Positions 42,890-50,888 of a stretch of 52,623 nt of DNA are shown in pieces; positions within the stretch are counted from its first letter, which is position 1, and each line of letters opens with the position of its first letter. The translations under genes and the position numbers were made by a program. The stretch lies in contig JAYEJW010000614.1 of NCBI GenBank assembly GCA_034716535.1, forward strand, positions 1 through 52,623, given 5' to 3'. The notes below the pieces were generated by a model. The model had not been told where the DNA came from, ran no database searches, and worked only from the letters and a program-made list of their open reading frames with translations. Source of the DNA: JAYEJW01 sp034716535 (lineage in GTDB: Bacteria > Pseudomonadota > Gammaproteobacteria > Chromatiales > Chromatiaceae).

Positions 42890-44007
42890 TCAGCCGACTT
42901 TTGCCGGATCGATTCCCAGTCCTCTGGCAACCCCTTCACCATAGGCGGGATCGGCAATCATGAAATGGCGGATCTGCCGGGCCTGTATTTCCCTCGGTAC
43001 CGCCCGCATGGCGCCGACGATGGTGTCGACGAGGCGCTTCTTCGCGTTGGCGTCCATCAGGCGGTACAGATCCCCGGCCTGGGTGCAGTCGTCGTTGCCG
43101 TCGCGGTGACTGTAGCAATCGGCGTCTCCGTCGATGCGCAGCGGCGGTTCGCCGTAACCCGGGTCGTCCTCCGGCCCGTCGAAGCTGTTCGGCTGGTAGA
43201 CCGGCGCGCCGCCGCCGTTGCCGTCGAAACGGGTCTGGCCGTCACGGTGGTAGCTATGTACCGGGCAGCGCGGCTTGTTCACCTCGATCTGCGTGTGGTT
43301 GACGCCGATGCGGTAGCGGTGCGCATCCGGGTAAGCCTGCAGACGTGCCTGCAGCACCTTGTCCGGTGACGGACCGAAGCCCGGCGGCAGATTGCCGGGG
43401 CTGAAGGCCGCCTGCTCCACCTCGGCGAAGTGGTTCGCCGGGTTGCGGTTCAGCTCCAGGACGCCCACCTCGATCAACGGATAGTCGGCGTAGTGCCACA
43501 CCTTGGTCAGATCGAAGGGGTTGACCTTGTACTGCTCGGCGTCGGTCTCCGGCATGATCTGGACCTTCACCGTCCATTTGGGACGGTCGCCGCGTTCAAT
43601 CGCGTCATACAGGTCCTGACGGTGATAGTCCGGATTCGCAGCGGCGATTCTCCCTGCTTCTTCAGCCGTCATGCACTCGATTCCCCGTTGCGTCTCAGGT
43701 GCCATTTCACCCGGAAACGTGCGCCGTCGTTGTTCCACAGGCCGACGGTGTGACTTCCGAAGCCGTCCATGTAGCGTAGGGTTGCAGGCAGGCCGCGGTC
43801 TCCGAACAGCCAGGCTACTTGGTGAAGGGATTCCGGACTCGGCGACCGGAAATCCCACTGCACGGTGGTGTCCCGCAGACCGGTCACCGGGTGGCGTTTC
43901 TGCGAATGGATGAAGTCTGGATGGATTTGCGGCTCTCGGTCGTCGTTGCCGAAGGCAGCTCCACCGGCATCGGGATCCAGGTACAGAGACTCGCGATGCT
44001 CGCTCAT
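42890..44007 (-). pseudogene. Catalase remnant (haem catalase, active-site region deleted, frameshifted)
   Basis: The remnant starts MSEHRESLYLDPDAGGAA at 44007, a plausible catalase N-terminus, and jumps directly to HPDFIHSQKRHP, which corresponds to about residue 125 of normal catalases. The missing stretch of roughly 95 residues would hold the catalytic His and Asn. The frame then runs through WDFRSPSPESLHQV and GFGSHTVGLW to KWHLR near 43697, where one base appears lost. The match continues in the next frame as TQRGIECMTAEEA, FDLTKVWHYADYPLIEVG and the haem-contact region, through to a normal C-terminus at 42890. Deletion plus frameshift make it non-functional as a catalase. Its ATG overlaps the SDR stop (TGATG), so it was the second gene of that unit. 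Confidence 0.88.
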
Positions 44008-44717
44008 CAGAAATTCTCCACATCCGGCCGGATATCCAGCTCGTGGGTCCAGGCCGAGCGGTCTTGTTCGAGCAGGTGCATGCAGGTGCGCGCCACCGCC
44101 TCGGGAGCCAGGCACCGGTCTTTACTCATCTTGAAACTATCGCGCGCCCGATCGCCCCACATGACGCCATCGATGATCAGGTGAGCCACATGGATTCCCT
44201 GGGGACCGAGTTCCCGTGCGAGCGACTGCGCCAAGCCGCGAAGAGCGAACTTGGCCGAGCCGAAGGCGGAGAAGTTCGCGCCGGCCTTAACTGAGGCAGT
44301 CGCGCCGATGAACAGCAGGGCGCCCTGCTTGCGCTCCAGCATGGTGGGCAAGACCCGCTGTGCCCCATGCGCCGCGCCCAGGCACACGGTGCGCCACAGC
44401 GACTCGAGCTCGCTCGGTTCGGTTTCCAGGAAGGGTTGCATGTGCAAGCGAGCGGCGTTGTGCACATACACCGAGACCGGTCCGAACCGATCTTCTACTT
44501 CAGAGATGGCCGCGCCCACCTGGGTAGCATCGGTCAGGTCGCAACGAATCGGCAGAAACCGGTCCGCACCCAAACTCTCCAACAGGGCCTCGCCTGCTTT
44601 GGTTCCGCGGGCGAGGCCGGCTACGCGATAGCCGGCCTCCGCCAATTGGCGGCCCAAGGCGTTCCCCAGGCCCTCGCCGATACCGGCGACGACGGCGGTT
44701 TGCGTGGGTTCGGTCAT
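44007..44717 (-). CDS. SDR-family protein lacking the catalytic tyrosine
   Basis: A 236-residue classical-length short-chain dehydrogenase/reductase. The cofactor loop is AGIGEGLGNALG (11-22), with CDLTD (59-63), VHNAA and the catalytic serine region GATASVKAG (S142). The YxxxK motif reads FGSAK, with F152 in place of tyrosine and K156 kept. Loss of the tyrosine makes ordinary SDR chemistry doubtful; some SDR subfamilies with Phe here have lost or changed function. The C-terminal WTHELDIRPDVENF is typical of a group annotated simply as SDR family. It ends overlapping the catalase remnant start. Confidence 0.87.
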   Translation of the reverse strand: MTEPTQTAVVAGIGEGLGNALGRQLAEAGYRVAGLARGTKAGEALLESLGADRFLPIRCDLTDATQVGAAISEVEDRFGPVSVYVHNAARLHMQPFLETEPSELESLWRTVCLGAAHGAQRVLPTMLERKQGALLFIGATASVKAGANFSAFGSAKFALRGLAQSLARELGPQGIHVAHLIIDGVMWGDRARDSFKMSKDRCLAPEAVARTCMHLLEQDRSAWTHELDIRPDVENF

Positions 44718-44849
44718 GGGTATGCGCTCCTCTAAATGACGCCGAGCAACGTGAGTGCTAGTGCCAGCTCAACCCCAAAGCCCGCGACGAGAAACGCCAG
44801 GGGGCGAAGATAGGGTCAACACTGGACTAGATCTCGCCAAGCTCGTCAG

Positions 44850-45194
44850 CTACTGTTGGGCGCGCCACTCCTGAGTCAGGCCTGTAATCAAGTCCACGGT
44901 CTGGTTGGAAATGTCGATGATCTGAAACCCGCTCCAGTAGCGATTCGTCTCGTTGGCTTCGGTACACCACAGGGACTCGGCCCCGAAACTGATCTTGTCG
45001 GTGCCGAGACGTGGTTCGGCGGCCACCATGCGCAACTGAAGAATCGCATTGGACTCGACCGGACGATCCCCAATCAGCATGAAGCCATGTGAACTAATGT
45101 TGACCACTTGCCCCAAGCGTTGTCCCGTATTCACATCGTAGATTCTGAGAACCTCGTCGGCGATTCTTCTCGGATGTTTTCTCTTGTCGTCCAT
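44850..45194 (-). CDS. PilZ-domain c-di-GMP-binding protein
   Basis: A 114-residue single-domain PilZ protein. Both ligand motifs are present: RKHPR (RxxxR, residues 5-9) and NISSHG (N/DxSxxG, 32-37), followed by the beta-barrel strands FMLIGD, AILQLRMV and the C-terminal SGFQIIDIS. It should bind cyclic di-GMP in the cytoplasm. It lies 32 bases downstream of the DUF1631 gene on the same strand, so they are likely cotranscribed. PilZ next to DUF1631 is a recurring arrangement to my knowledge, though the joint function is unknown. Confidence 0.9.
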   Translation of the reverse strand: MDDKRKHPRRIADEVLRIYDVNTGQRLGQVVNISSHGFMLIGDRPVESNAILQLRMVAAEPRLGTDKISFGAESLWCTEANETNRYWSGFQIIDISNQTVDLITGLTQEWRAQQ

Positions 45195-45226
45195 CTGAAC
45201 TTTCTTCGCGGTTGTTGGACCTACGC

Positions 45227-47554
45227 TCAGGACGGTTTCCCGGCTTCCCCTTGCAGCATTCTGCGGATAGCCTTCAGGATCCGCTCGACGAACGGTGCCT
45301 TTTCCTGCTCGATCATCATTGCCGTCCCCTCAACCAGCTCGTGGGCGAGCAGCTGTAAGGATTTTGCCGATGCGTTCACATGCGAACGATCAACGAACAT
45401 GCAGGTTGAGGTGGGGGGATTGAGCCAGGACAACTTGAGTCGCCGCGGACTCTGCTGATCGGTGCTCGTGAATTCGAACCAGGTGCCGAATTCGACCTCG
45501 CGCAACCTTTTGATCATCGCCTCTTCTTCCGGAGTTGGGTGCGCTTGCCCCGGCTCTGTGACAGGCGGCGTTGGACCCTCGCAGTCCGATTCCCGGGCTG
45601 CCGGTGTCTTTTTCCTTTCCGGGGCCAACACCCGGGGCGGTGACTGGGCCGGTGGTACGTTTCGCGAGTTGGAAGCGTCCGAAGCTTGCGTGAGGGTCTG
45701 CGTTTCTGCCCACAACGATTCCGGGTCCTCCAATAACCGCAACAAAGCATTGCAATGGTCTTTACGCAGACTTCCGAGGGAGTCCAGACCCGCCTTGATC
45801 GACTCACGAAGCGGCGGCAGGAGTCGGACCATCTCTTGACGTTCCGCGATTGCAGCTTTCGGTTCGAACAACCAAACCAGCTCTTCGGCCGTGCGCAAGG
45901 CGTCTTTCCAGTCCTTGCTCAGCTCGCCATCCGGATGGCGCAGTAAGATAAAGACCAGTTTGTCCGACCAGGTCTGGGTAAGGAATTCGGCGACGACTGG
46001 CGGTACGCAACCCTGACCGACGCGCGGTTTCATCTCCCGGGCGGCGCGCTGCTTGGCCGCGTGCAGCTTCTCGCGGCCCTTGGCTGCCTCCTGGGCACGC
46101 CTCTCGATCACTTCGGTCTTCCGTTTCGGCTCTTCAATCGCCAAGCGGAAATCCGTGAGCAGCTCGTCGAACAGACCGACGTTGTCGCTGAAGCCTTTCA
46201 GCACGCGATCGACCACCTGCTGCATCGCAGGATAGATACCGCGTTTCAGGTCCTGTTCGTGAACCCATTCCCTTCCCGCCTCCACCAGGTCGTCCAATAA
46301 CAAGCGCGCGGGGTGTACGTGATCAGTCAGCAGCCGCCGGTCAACAATCGCGACCTTTAGGTAAGGCGTATGAAGATGGCTGATCAACGCCTTGGCAACG
46401 TTGGGCAGTACGGGGTCATTGAGCATGTATTCGAACAGCATGCCGATCAGATCGATCATGTCCGCGTCGGCGGCCTTCAGCTGGCCGCGGTCAACCTCCG
46501 AAAACAGGCGGGCGCGTTGAGCACTCAGCGTATCGCGAATGCCATCGAGGAAATCCTGGTCGACTGCGGTATCCAGGATCTGCGCTGGTCCACCTTGGGT
46601 AGGTTCGTAGACAACACTACCGTCCGGCTGTATGGAGTCTATCGCAGAGACCAGGGCGGCAGTGGAGACCGGCTTGGCTGGCACCGGATTCTGGTGGACG
46701 CGGGACTCAGCTCCCCCGGGACCGGCTCCCCGCCGCGCCGCCATGAGACGGAGGATGGAGTTGAACAGCTCTTCACCCAGGTTCTCTTCGGACGCCGCTG
46801 TGTAATTCTCCGTGTCCGAATCCCCCGTCCCGGCCGGCTCGGCAGCCGAATCCGAGACCGGCCGGCCATTGGCGCGATGGTATGCCGGCTTGAGGTTGGG
46901 CAGGATGCCCGCTTCCTTGAGGCTGTCGTTGAACTCGTCGTAGACGCTCTTGGCCTGCTTCAACAAGTATTTCTCGAACAGGGCAAACAGGATCAGTTTG
47001 ACTTTGATGTCGATGTTGCTGTCACGGATAGCGGCTTGAAATGAGGTTGCCAGGTGATAGGGACCGGAAGGTATTGCCGTCTCATGGACCTTACGACCCG
47101 CGTTTACCACCGCAAGCCTTTGGCCGAGTGCATAGAGTTGCTGGAAGTAGGCGTTTCGGGCCCGTGCAATCATGTTTTCAAGGGCCACAGACTCGTCCAT
47201 TTCGGTCTCGTTCACCAAGGTCAATTCGTCGGTGTCTCCGCCATCGGAGTCTCCGCTCGCAATCGCATCCCGGCTCCCTTGGCCGAAATCGTCGAACCCG
47301 GAGCTCACCAGGTCGTGAAACATGTCCTCGATGACTGGGCGTTTAGTGCGGATCTCGCCCATCGCCTCGAAGAATCGCCCTTGCACGGCGTTGCTTTCCG
47401 CCCTCTCCGCAAACTCGAGCAGGGCCTCGTCGGTGTTATTGAAGAGCTCTGTCAACCGCGCATCGGAGAACCCAAGCACCATGTCCCGGCACCTGCCAAG
47501 GAGGGCGTGAAACTCTGGCGGACGATGCTGTACTTGCGGGTTCGGCATGCTCAT
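45227..47554 (-). CDS. DUF1631 family protein
   Basis: A 775-residue, mostly helical, soluble protein of the DUF1631 family, often mislabelled thymidine phosphorylase. Recognisable parts are the N-terminal LTELFNNTDEALLEFAERAESN and EAMGEIRTKRPVIE segments, a middle region with FDELLTDF and a KxxIERRAQEAAKGRE helix, a Pro-rich linker (about 635-680), and a C-terminal domain with EVEFGTWFEF and LKLSWLNPPTSTCMFVDRSH that resembles a degenerate PilZ fold. The function is unknown. The ATG is at 47554 or 47548. There is no Shine-Dalgarno sequence, because a MITE-like element begins only 7 bases upstream and has displaced the native leader. Confidence 0.85.
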   Translation of the reverse strand: MSMPNPQVQHRPPEFHALLGRCRDMVLGFSDARLTELFNNTDEALLEFAERAESNAVQGRFFEAMGEIRTKRPVIEDMFHDLVSSGFDDFGQGSRDAIASGDSDGGDTDELTLVNETEMDESVALENMIARARNAYFQQLYALGQRLAVVNAGRKVHETAIPSGPYHLATSFQAAIRDSNIDIKVKLILFALFEKYLLKQAKSVYDEFNDSLKEAGILPNLKPAYHRANGRPVSDSAAEPAGTGDSDTENYTAASEENLGEELFNSILRLMAARRGAGPGGAESRVHQNPVPAKPVSTAALVSAIDSIQPDGSVVYEPTQGGPAQILDTAVDQDFLDGIRDTLSAQRARLFSEVDRGQLKAADADMIDLIGMLFEYMLNDPVLPNVAKALISHLHTPYLKVAIVDRRLLTDHVHPARLLLDDLVEAGREWVHEQDLKRGIYPAMQQVVDRVLKGFSDNVGLFDELLTDFRLAIEEPKRKTEVIERRAQEAAKGREKLHAAKQRAAREMKPRVGQGCVPPVVAEFLTQTWSDKLVFILLRHPDGELSKDWKDALRTAEELVWLFEPKAAIAERQEMVRLLPPLRESIKAGLDSLGSLRKDHCNALLRLLEDPESLWAETQTLTQASDASNSRNVPPAQSPPRVLAPERKKTPAARESDCEGPTPPVTEPGQAHPTPEEEAMIKRLREVEFGTWFEFTSTDQQSPRRLKLSWLNPPTSTCMFVDRSHVNASAKSLQLLAHELVEGTAMMIEQEKAPFVERILKAIRRMLQGEAGKPS

Positions 47555-47561
47555 TACGCGA

Positions 47562-47709
47562 GGTGATTAGCGCTATTCCTCAGCCGGAACGATCAAGGCC
47601 GATCGAAGCCGTAGGTCGGATTAGGCGCGCTCGTAAGGTACTGAATTGGCGTGACGAACCTCGCGCGCGCCGTAACCCGACTCCTCCCTGAGTTTCGACG
47701 CGAATCACT
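47562..47709 (+). mobile_element. MITE-like element, copy 2 (148 bp)
   Basis: Nearly identical to the first part of the 27650-27841 element over about 130 bases, with the same left end GTGATTAGCG (47563-47572) and right end CGCGAATCAC (47699-47708, one mismatch to the inverted repeat). Relative to copy 1 it lacks about 45 bases near the right end, including the second arm of the 14-bp internal inverted repeat. No clear target duplication is visible at this copy. It lies 7 bases upstream of the DUF1631 start. Confidence 0.8.
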
Positions 47710-47879
47710 TGCCCCGATGACTGTTGTAGAGAAACCCCTGGGATCGCCGCATTGGGCATTTCATCCCCCCGGAAAAAGCGTAGCACGAAGCCGACTTTCC
47801 AAGACGGTTGATCGCCGATATCTGTGACCCATGAAGGCTTTTACTGAACTTTGGTCGCGTCTATAGGCGTGGAGCCCAG

Positions 47880-48180
47880 TCAAGGCCCTACGACGTATAC
47901 TCCCTGAAACCTCTCCGCACGATTCTTCAGTTTCGTGTCGAAGGTCGCGAATCGTCCCGCGGCCAGGCTGCTGGTCAGGTGCAGTGCATCTGTGAAATCC
48001 AAACCCTGGTCGGTCCAGTCGAGCGCCAACCTTGCAGTCTGTGGATCCTCGACCCGGAGGTTATCCAGGGCAATGAGGCCCCGAAGGGCGGCCGCGACCC
48101 GTTCACGGTCAAAGCCGTAGAGCCTGCGGAGAACCCATTCCGTAGGGAGCTGGCGGGTCGATCTGGCGACAAGCGCACCA
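47880..48180 (-). pseudogene. PIN-domain (VapC-type) toxin remnant
   Basis: The minus-strand frame ending at 47880 contains the C-terminal two-thirds of a PIN ribonuclease: PTEWVLRRLYGFDRERV, LIALDNLRVED, LDWTDQGLDFTDALHL with acidic active-site residues, and FATFDTKLKNRA. The first beta strand with the essential N-terminal aspartate (IDTNVLVR-like) is absent. The sequence upstream of about 48180 is unrelated, and no antitoxin gene is next to it. It reads as a 5'-truncated toxin gene. The true 5' breakpoint is uncertain by several tens of bases. Confidence 0.7.
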
Positions 48181-48270
48181 TCTTCCAGGCACGCCCCTAT
48201 GCCCGGCGCGCCGTGGATTTCCTGCACAACATGCCGTTTTTCTGGAGGGGGGTTAAGGCCGCCCGCTGCC

Positions 48271-49046
48271 TTACCGGATCTGTTCAGGTAATAACCCCGG
48301 CATCCAGCGCGGCGCCAGCTTTGCCGGGAAGGCGAGGCGCAGCGGCGCGCGGGTGCTCGCTGACACCAGAACGTCGCGATCCAGCAAGGCGGATGTGACG
48401 CGCCTTGCGCTGCGTTCGCTCGTGCCCAGTATCCGGGCAACGTCGCTGCGCGGCAGCTCACCACAGTATAGGACGGCTTCCAGGACCGCCCCCGCCCTCG
48501 GCGGCAGAGCGTCCGCACGGTTTTCTTCCTCGGCCCAGATCAGGATGCGGTCGCGCAGTCGGTCCGGCCGGACCAGCTTTTCCATGAAATCGACCTGGTC
48601 GACCTGCGGTGAATCTCCATGACGCCGCCCACAGTTGCGGCCCGGCCCCGCAGCCCGCAACCGTCGATCCATTGCTGGACGGCGATATGCGCCCGCGCCT
48701 CCAGCTGGAGGTTGCGCTTTTCCGGCTCGGCGCTGTATTCGTTCTTCAGGGCGCGCTCGATCTCGACCGGGTGCGTGTCGTGGCCCTCGATCAGGTTGCT
48801 GTAATAGCAGTTCATCGCCCGGACCAGATCGGCCAGCGAGGTCAGCACCCCCTCGGGCAGGCTGCGCCGGAATCCCGCCGCGCGGGCTGCCAGCTCGACC
48901 GCCAGGTCGGAAAGGCCGGCGCGGTGCCGGAAGCTTTCTCCGACCAGCATCGGCTCCATCAGGCCGATCGGCTCCCCCCGGTCTTCCGCACCCGATTTCT
49001 CAGGTCCTTGCTTGGCCGCTTTAAAGGCCGGTTCTTTGCCGCTCAT
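48271..49046 (-). pseudogene. Fic-family protein remnant lacking the catalytic core
   Basis: The N-terminal part (from the ATG at 49046) reads as a Fic protein: LADLVRAMNCYYSNLIEGHDTHP and LEARAHIAVQQWIDG up to VMEIHRR. At about 48600-48610 it joins the C-terminal part in another frame: DQVDFMEKLVRPDRLRDR, a winged-helix region LPRSDVARILGTSERSARR, and LAPRWMPGLLPE, ending at 48271. The middle of the protein, including the HPFxxGNGR AMPylation motif, is missing. Deletion plus frame change make it inactive. It lies upstream of the PIN remnant on the same strand, forming a small group of decayed toxin-type genes. Confidence 0.82.
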
Positions 49047-49505
49047 AAAACTATTACTAACAGATTGTTACAATGCAAACAAGCTTCATGATGGCTGGAA
49101 TTATGGCCGTATTTATGGCTGCTTTCAGCGCCCGGCGGGTCAGTCCTCACGCTGCGTAGTGCGGCCGGTTGCAGCCGTACTGACCGCCGCCTCGAGCGCG
49201 GCCGGCATTTCTTCCCGGTGCATACGCTGATGAGATACGCGCGCGCCGCCGGGCGCGCTGAAGGGCTCAGCAGCCGGTACTCCGGCGGATAGGGGTGAGA
49301 TTCCGGCACCGCGTGCACCCTTCCTGGAGCGTCGCGGGGAGTCCAGGAACAGGCGTCAACGCGGGCGGCTGGCCTCACGGCGGTCGGCTCCCGGCTAGCC
49401 GTCCCGTGCCCAGGCGATACCGAGCCACAAGCCCCATACCGGTGCCGCGGCGGCCAGGACGTAGCTCGTTGTCTGCAGACTGCCCGAGGTCCTGTCCGAG
49501 TTTAC
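49047..49505. other. Gene-free 459-bp stretch
   Basis: GC-rich with no convincing gene. On the minus strand a short frame between about 49500 and 49396 ends in a hydrophobic segment (YVLAAAAPVWGLWLGIAWARDG) that could be the tail of a membrane protein gene cut by the RAYT insertion. This is a weak reading. Elsewhere in the stretch nothing was recognised. Confidence 0.35.
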
Positions 49506-50292
49506 TCAACCCCCGTCCCTGCTGGAGAAGATGTCGAAAGTATCGGGGTCTCGTTGCCGCGGCTTTGGTCCCGGCTTGTTGCGGCGTAACGGCCGCCCCA
49601 AGCGGTGCTCCAAGTGCTCGATGAATGTGTCCGCGCCTAAGGGACGTCCGGTTCTCATGTGCGCGTGAATCGTGGCCGGCAGGGCGCCCCCAAAGGGCTC
49701 GCGCAGATAGCTGCGCCAACCGGGCACCAGTTCGAGCATCGCAGACACCTGGACCAGCTCGTCGTCTTGGCCCTGCAAATGCGCCCGTGCGCTCGACCAG
49801 GTCCAATCCTCGGCGACAGCACAGAGTCCGGCTCGAACCGGGTTGTTCTCCACGTACTGGGCTGCGGCCAGGAGGTAGCGTTCATCCATGGTGAATGAGT
49901 GGAAGCGTTCCTGCCAGAGGTGTCCGCGCCAACCTTCACGAAAATTCATCCTGCGCGTGTAGCGCCGATGCGCTTCGGCGATCGCGCAGCGTATCCCGGC
50001 TGCGTGGCGCGGTACCAGGATGAGGTGGACGTGGTTCGGCATCAGGCAGTAGGCCCAAACCTGCGTTGCGCATTGGCCGCAAGAGGTAGCCATCAAGCGG
50101 CGGTACTCTGCATAGTCATCATCACAGAAGAACGTTTGCTGACGGCGATTGCCGCGTTGCGTGACGTGATGTGGATACTCAGGTGCGACGATCTGTCCCT
50201 TAACTGAGGTGTCCGTTGCCATTAGGCCACGTCAATCCGTGCCAATCTAGCCATGACTCACCGCTGTCGAAAGTGCATCAATCGAGTTTACT
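49497..50292. repeat. Direct repeat CGAGTTTACT bracketing the RAYT gene
   Basis: The 10-mer CGAGTTTACT occurs at 49497-49506 and at 50283-50292 in the same orientation, each followed by a C-rich run (CAACCCCCGTCCC and GTCCCCGG). The pair brackets the transposase gene, its left copy overlapping the stop codon. It may mark the edges of the inserted unit. Confidence 0.4.
49506..50222 (-). CDS. REP-associated tyrosine transposase (RAYT, Y1/HUH superfamily)
   Basis: A 238-residue single-strand transposase of the Y1 family. The HUH metal site is MPNHVHLIL (H64, H66), the nucleophile tyrosine is Y123 in YVENNPVRAGL, and the N-terminal PHHVTQRGNRRQ and LWQERFHSF segments are typical. The C-terminal NKPGPKPR tail is found in the RAYT subgroup. 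The protein looks intact. RAYTs act on extragenic palindromes (REPs); none with the right form is obvious right next to the gene. The ATG at 50222 lacks a strong ribosome site. Confidence 0.92.
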   Translation of the reverse strand: MATDTSVKGQIVAPEYPHHVTQRGNRRQQTFFCDDDYAEYRRLMATSCGQCATQVWAYCLMPNHVHLILVPRHAAGIRCAIAEAHRRYTRRMNFREGWRGHLWQERFHSFTMDERYLLAAAQYVENNPVRAGLCAVAEDWTWSSARAHLQGQDDELVQVSAMLELVPGWRSYLREPFGGALPATIHAHMRTGRPLGADTFIEHLEHRLGRPLRRNKPGPKPRQRDPDTFDIFSSRDGG

Positions 50293-50888
50293 GTCCCCGG
50301 ATCTCCGCCCGGGATCTCCGAAACCCCCGCCCCCAGGGTGGGTGCCGCGGTCGCCCTCCGCAGCCAGCCGACCCTTTCCCTCACGGCACCCTGCACCGGC
50401 GCACGGCCCCGTTCCAGGCCCTGGCGCATGCACGTTCCGCCCGATCTCGCCGAAGAGCTTCGAGGGGACTTATCCTTGAGCTCGCCTTTCGCCAATCCGG
50501 GGAGCCCGGAGAACAACCCCGCTGACCCGACGCGCACTACGTTCTTCTTCTGCGTGTTGCAGTCTGATTTTTTTTAGCTACACTGAATTGAAACCAAAAC
50601 ACTTAATGCACGTTTTCCCGGGAAATGCTGCAACCAATTCATTCCGGCTTTCCCGTTGCTGTAAAGCGGTTAATGGTGCGTTCTGTAGTTCAGTAAACGT
50701 TCACGCCTTCGCCGTCATTCCGGCCGTGATTCCCGAAATCCAGCCGCCATGGACGGTGGATCAGAAGAATGGGTGCACGCCTATGTAATTCAGAGACGTG
50801 CCGCAAGAGCGTGCAAGCTTCCGAAATTAGTTGATGGATGTAGTCAGTGAGGTAACTGATATTTCAGCTCCGGAAAGAGGAGAACGCC
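50293..50888. other. Gene-free stretch before the 487-residue secreted protein
   Basis: No recognisable gene. The left half is GC- and proline-codon-rich with short open frames on both strands that match nothing; the right half (from about 50560) is clearly more A+T-rich, in line with the next gene. AGAGGAG at 50875-50881 is a strong ribosome site for that gene. No confident promoter was identified. Confidence 0.45.
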
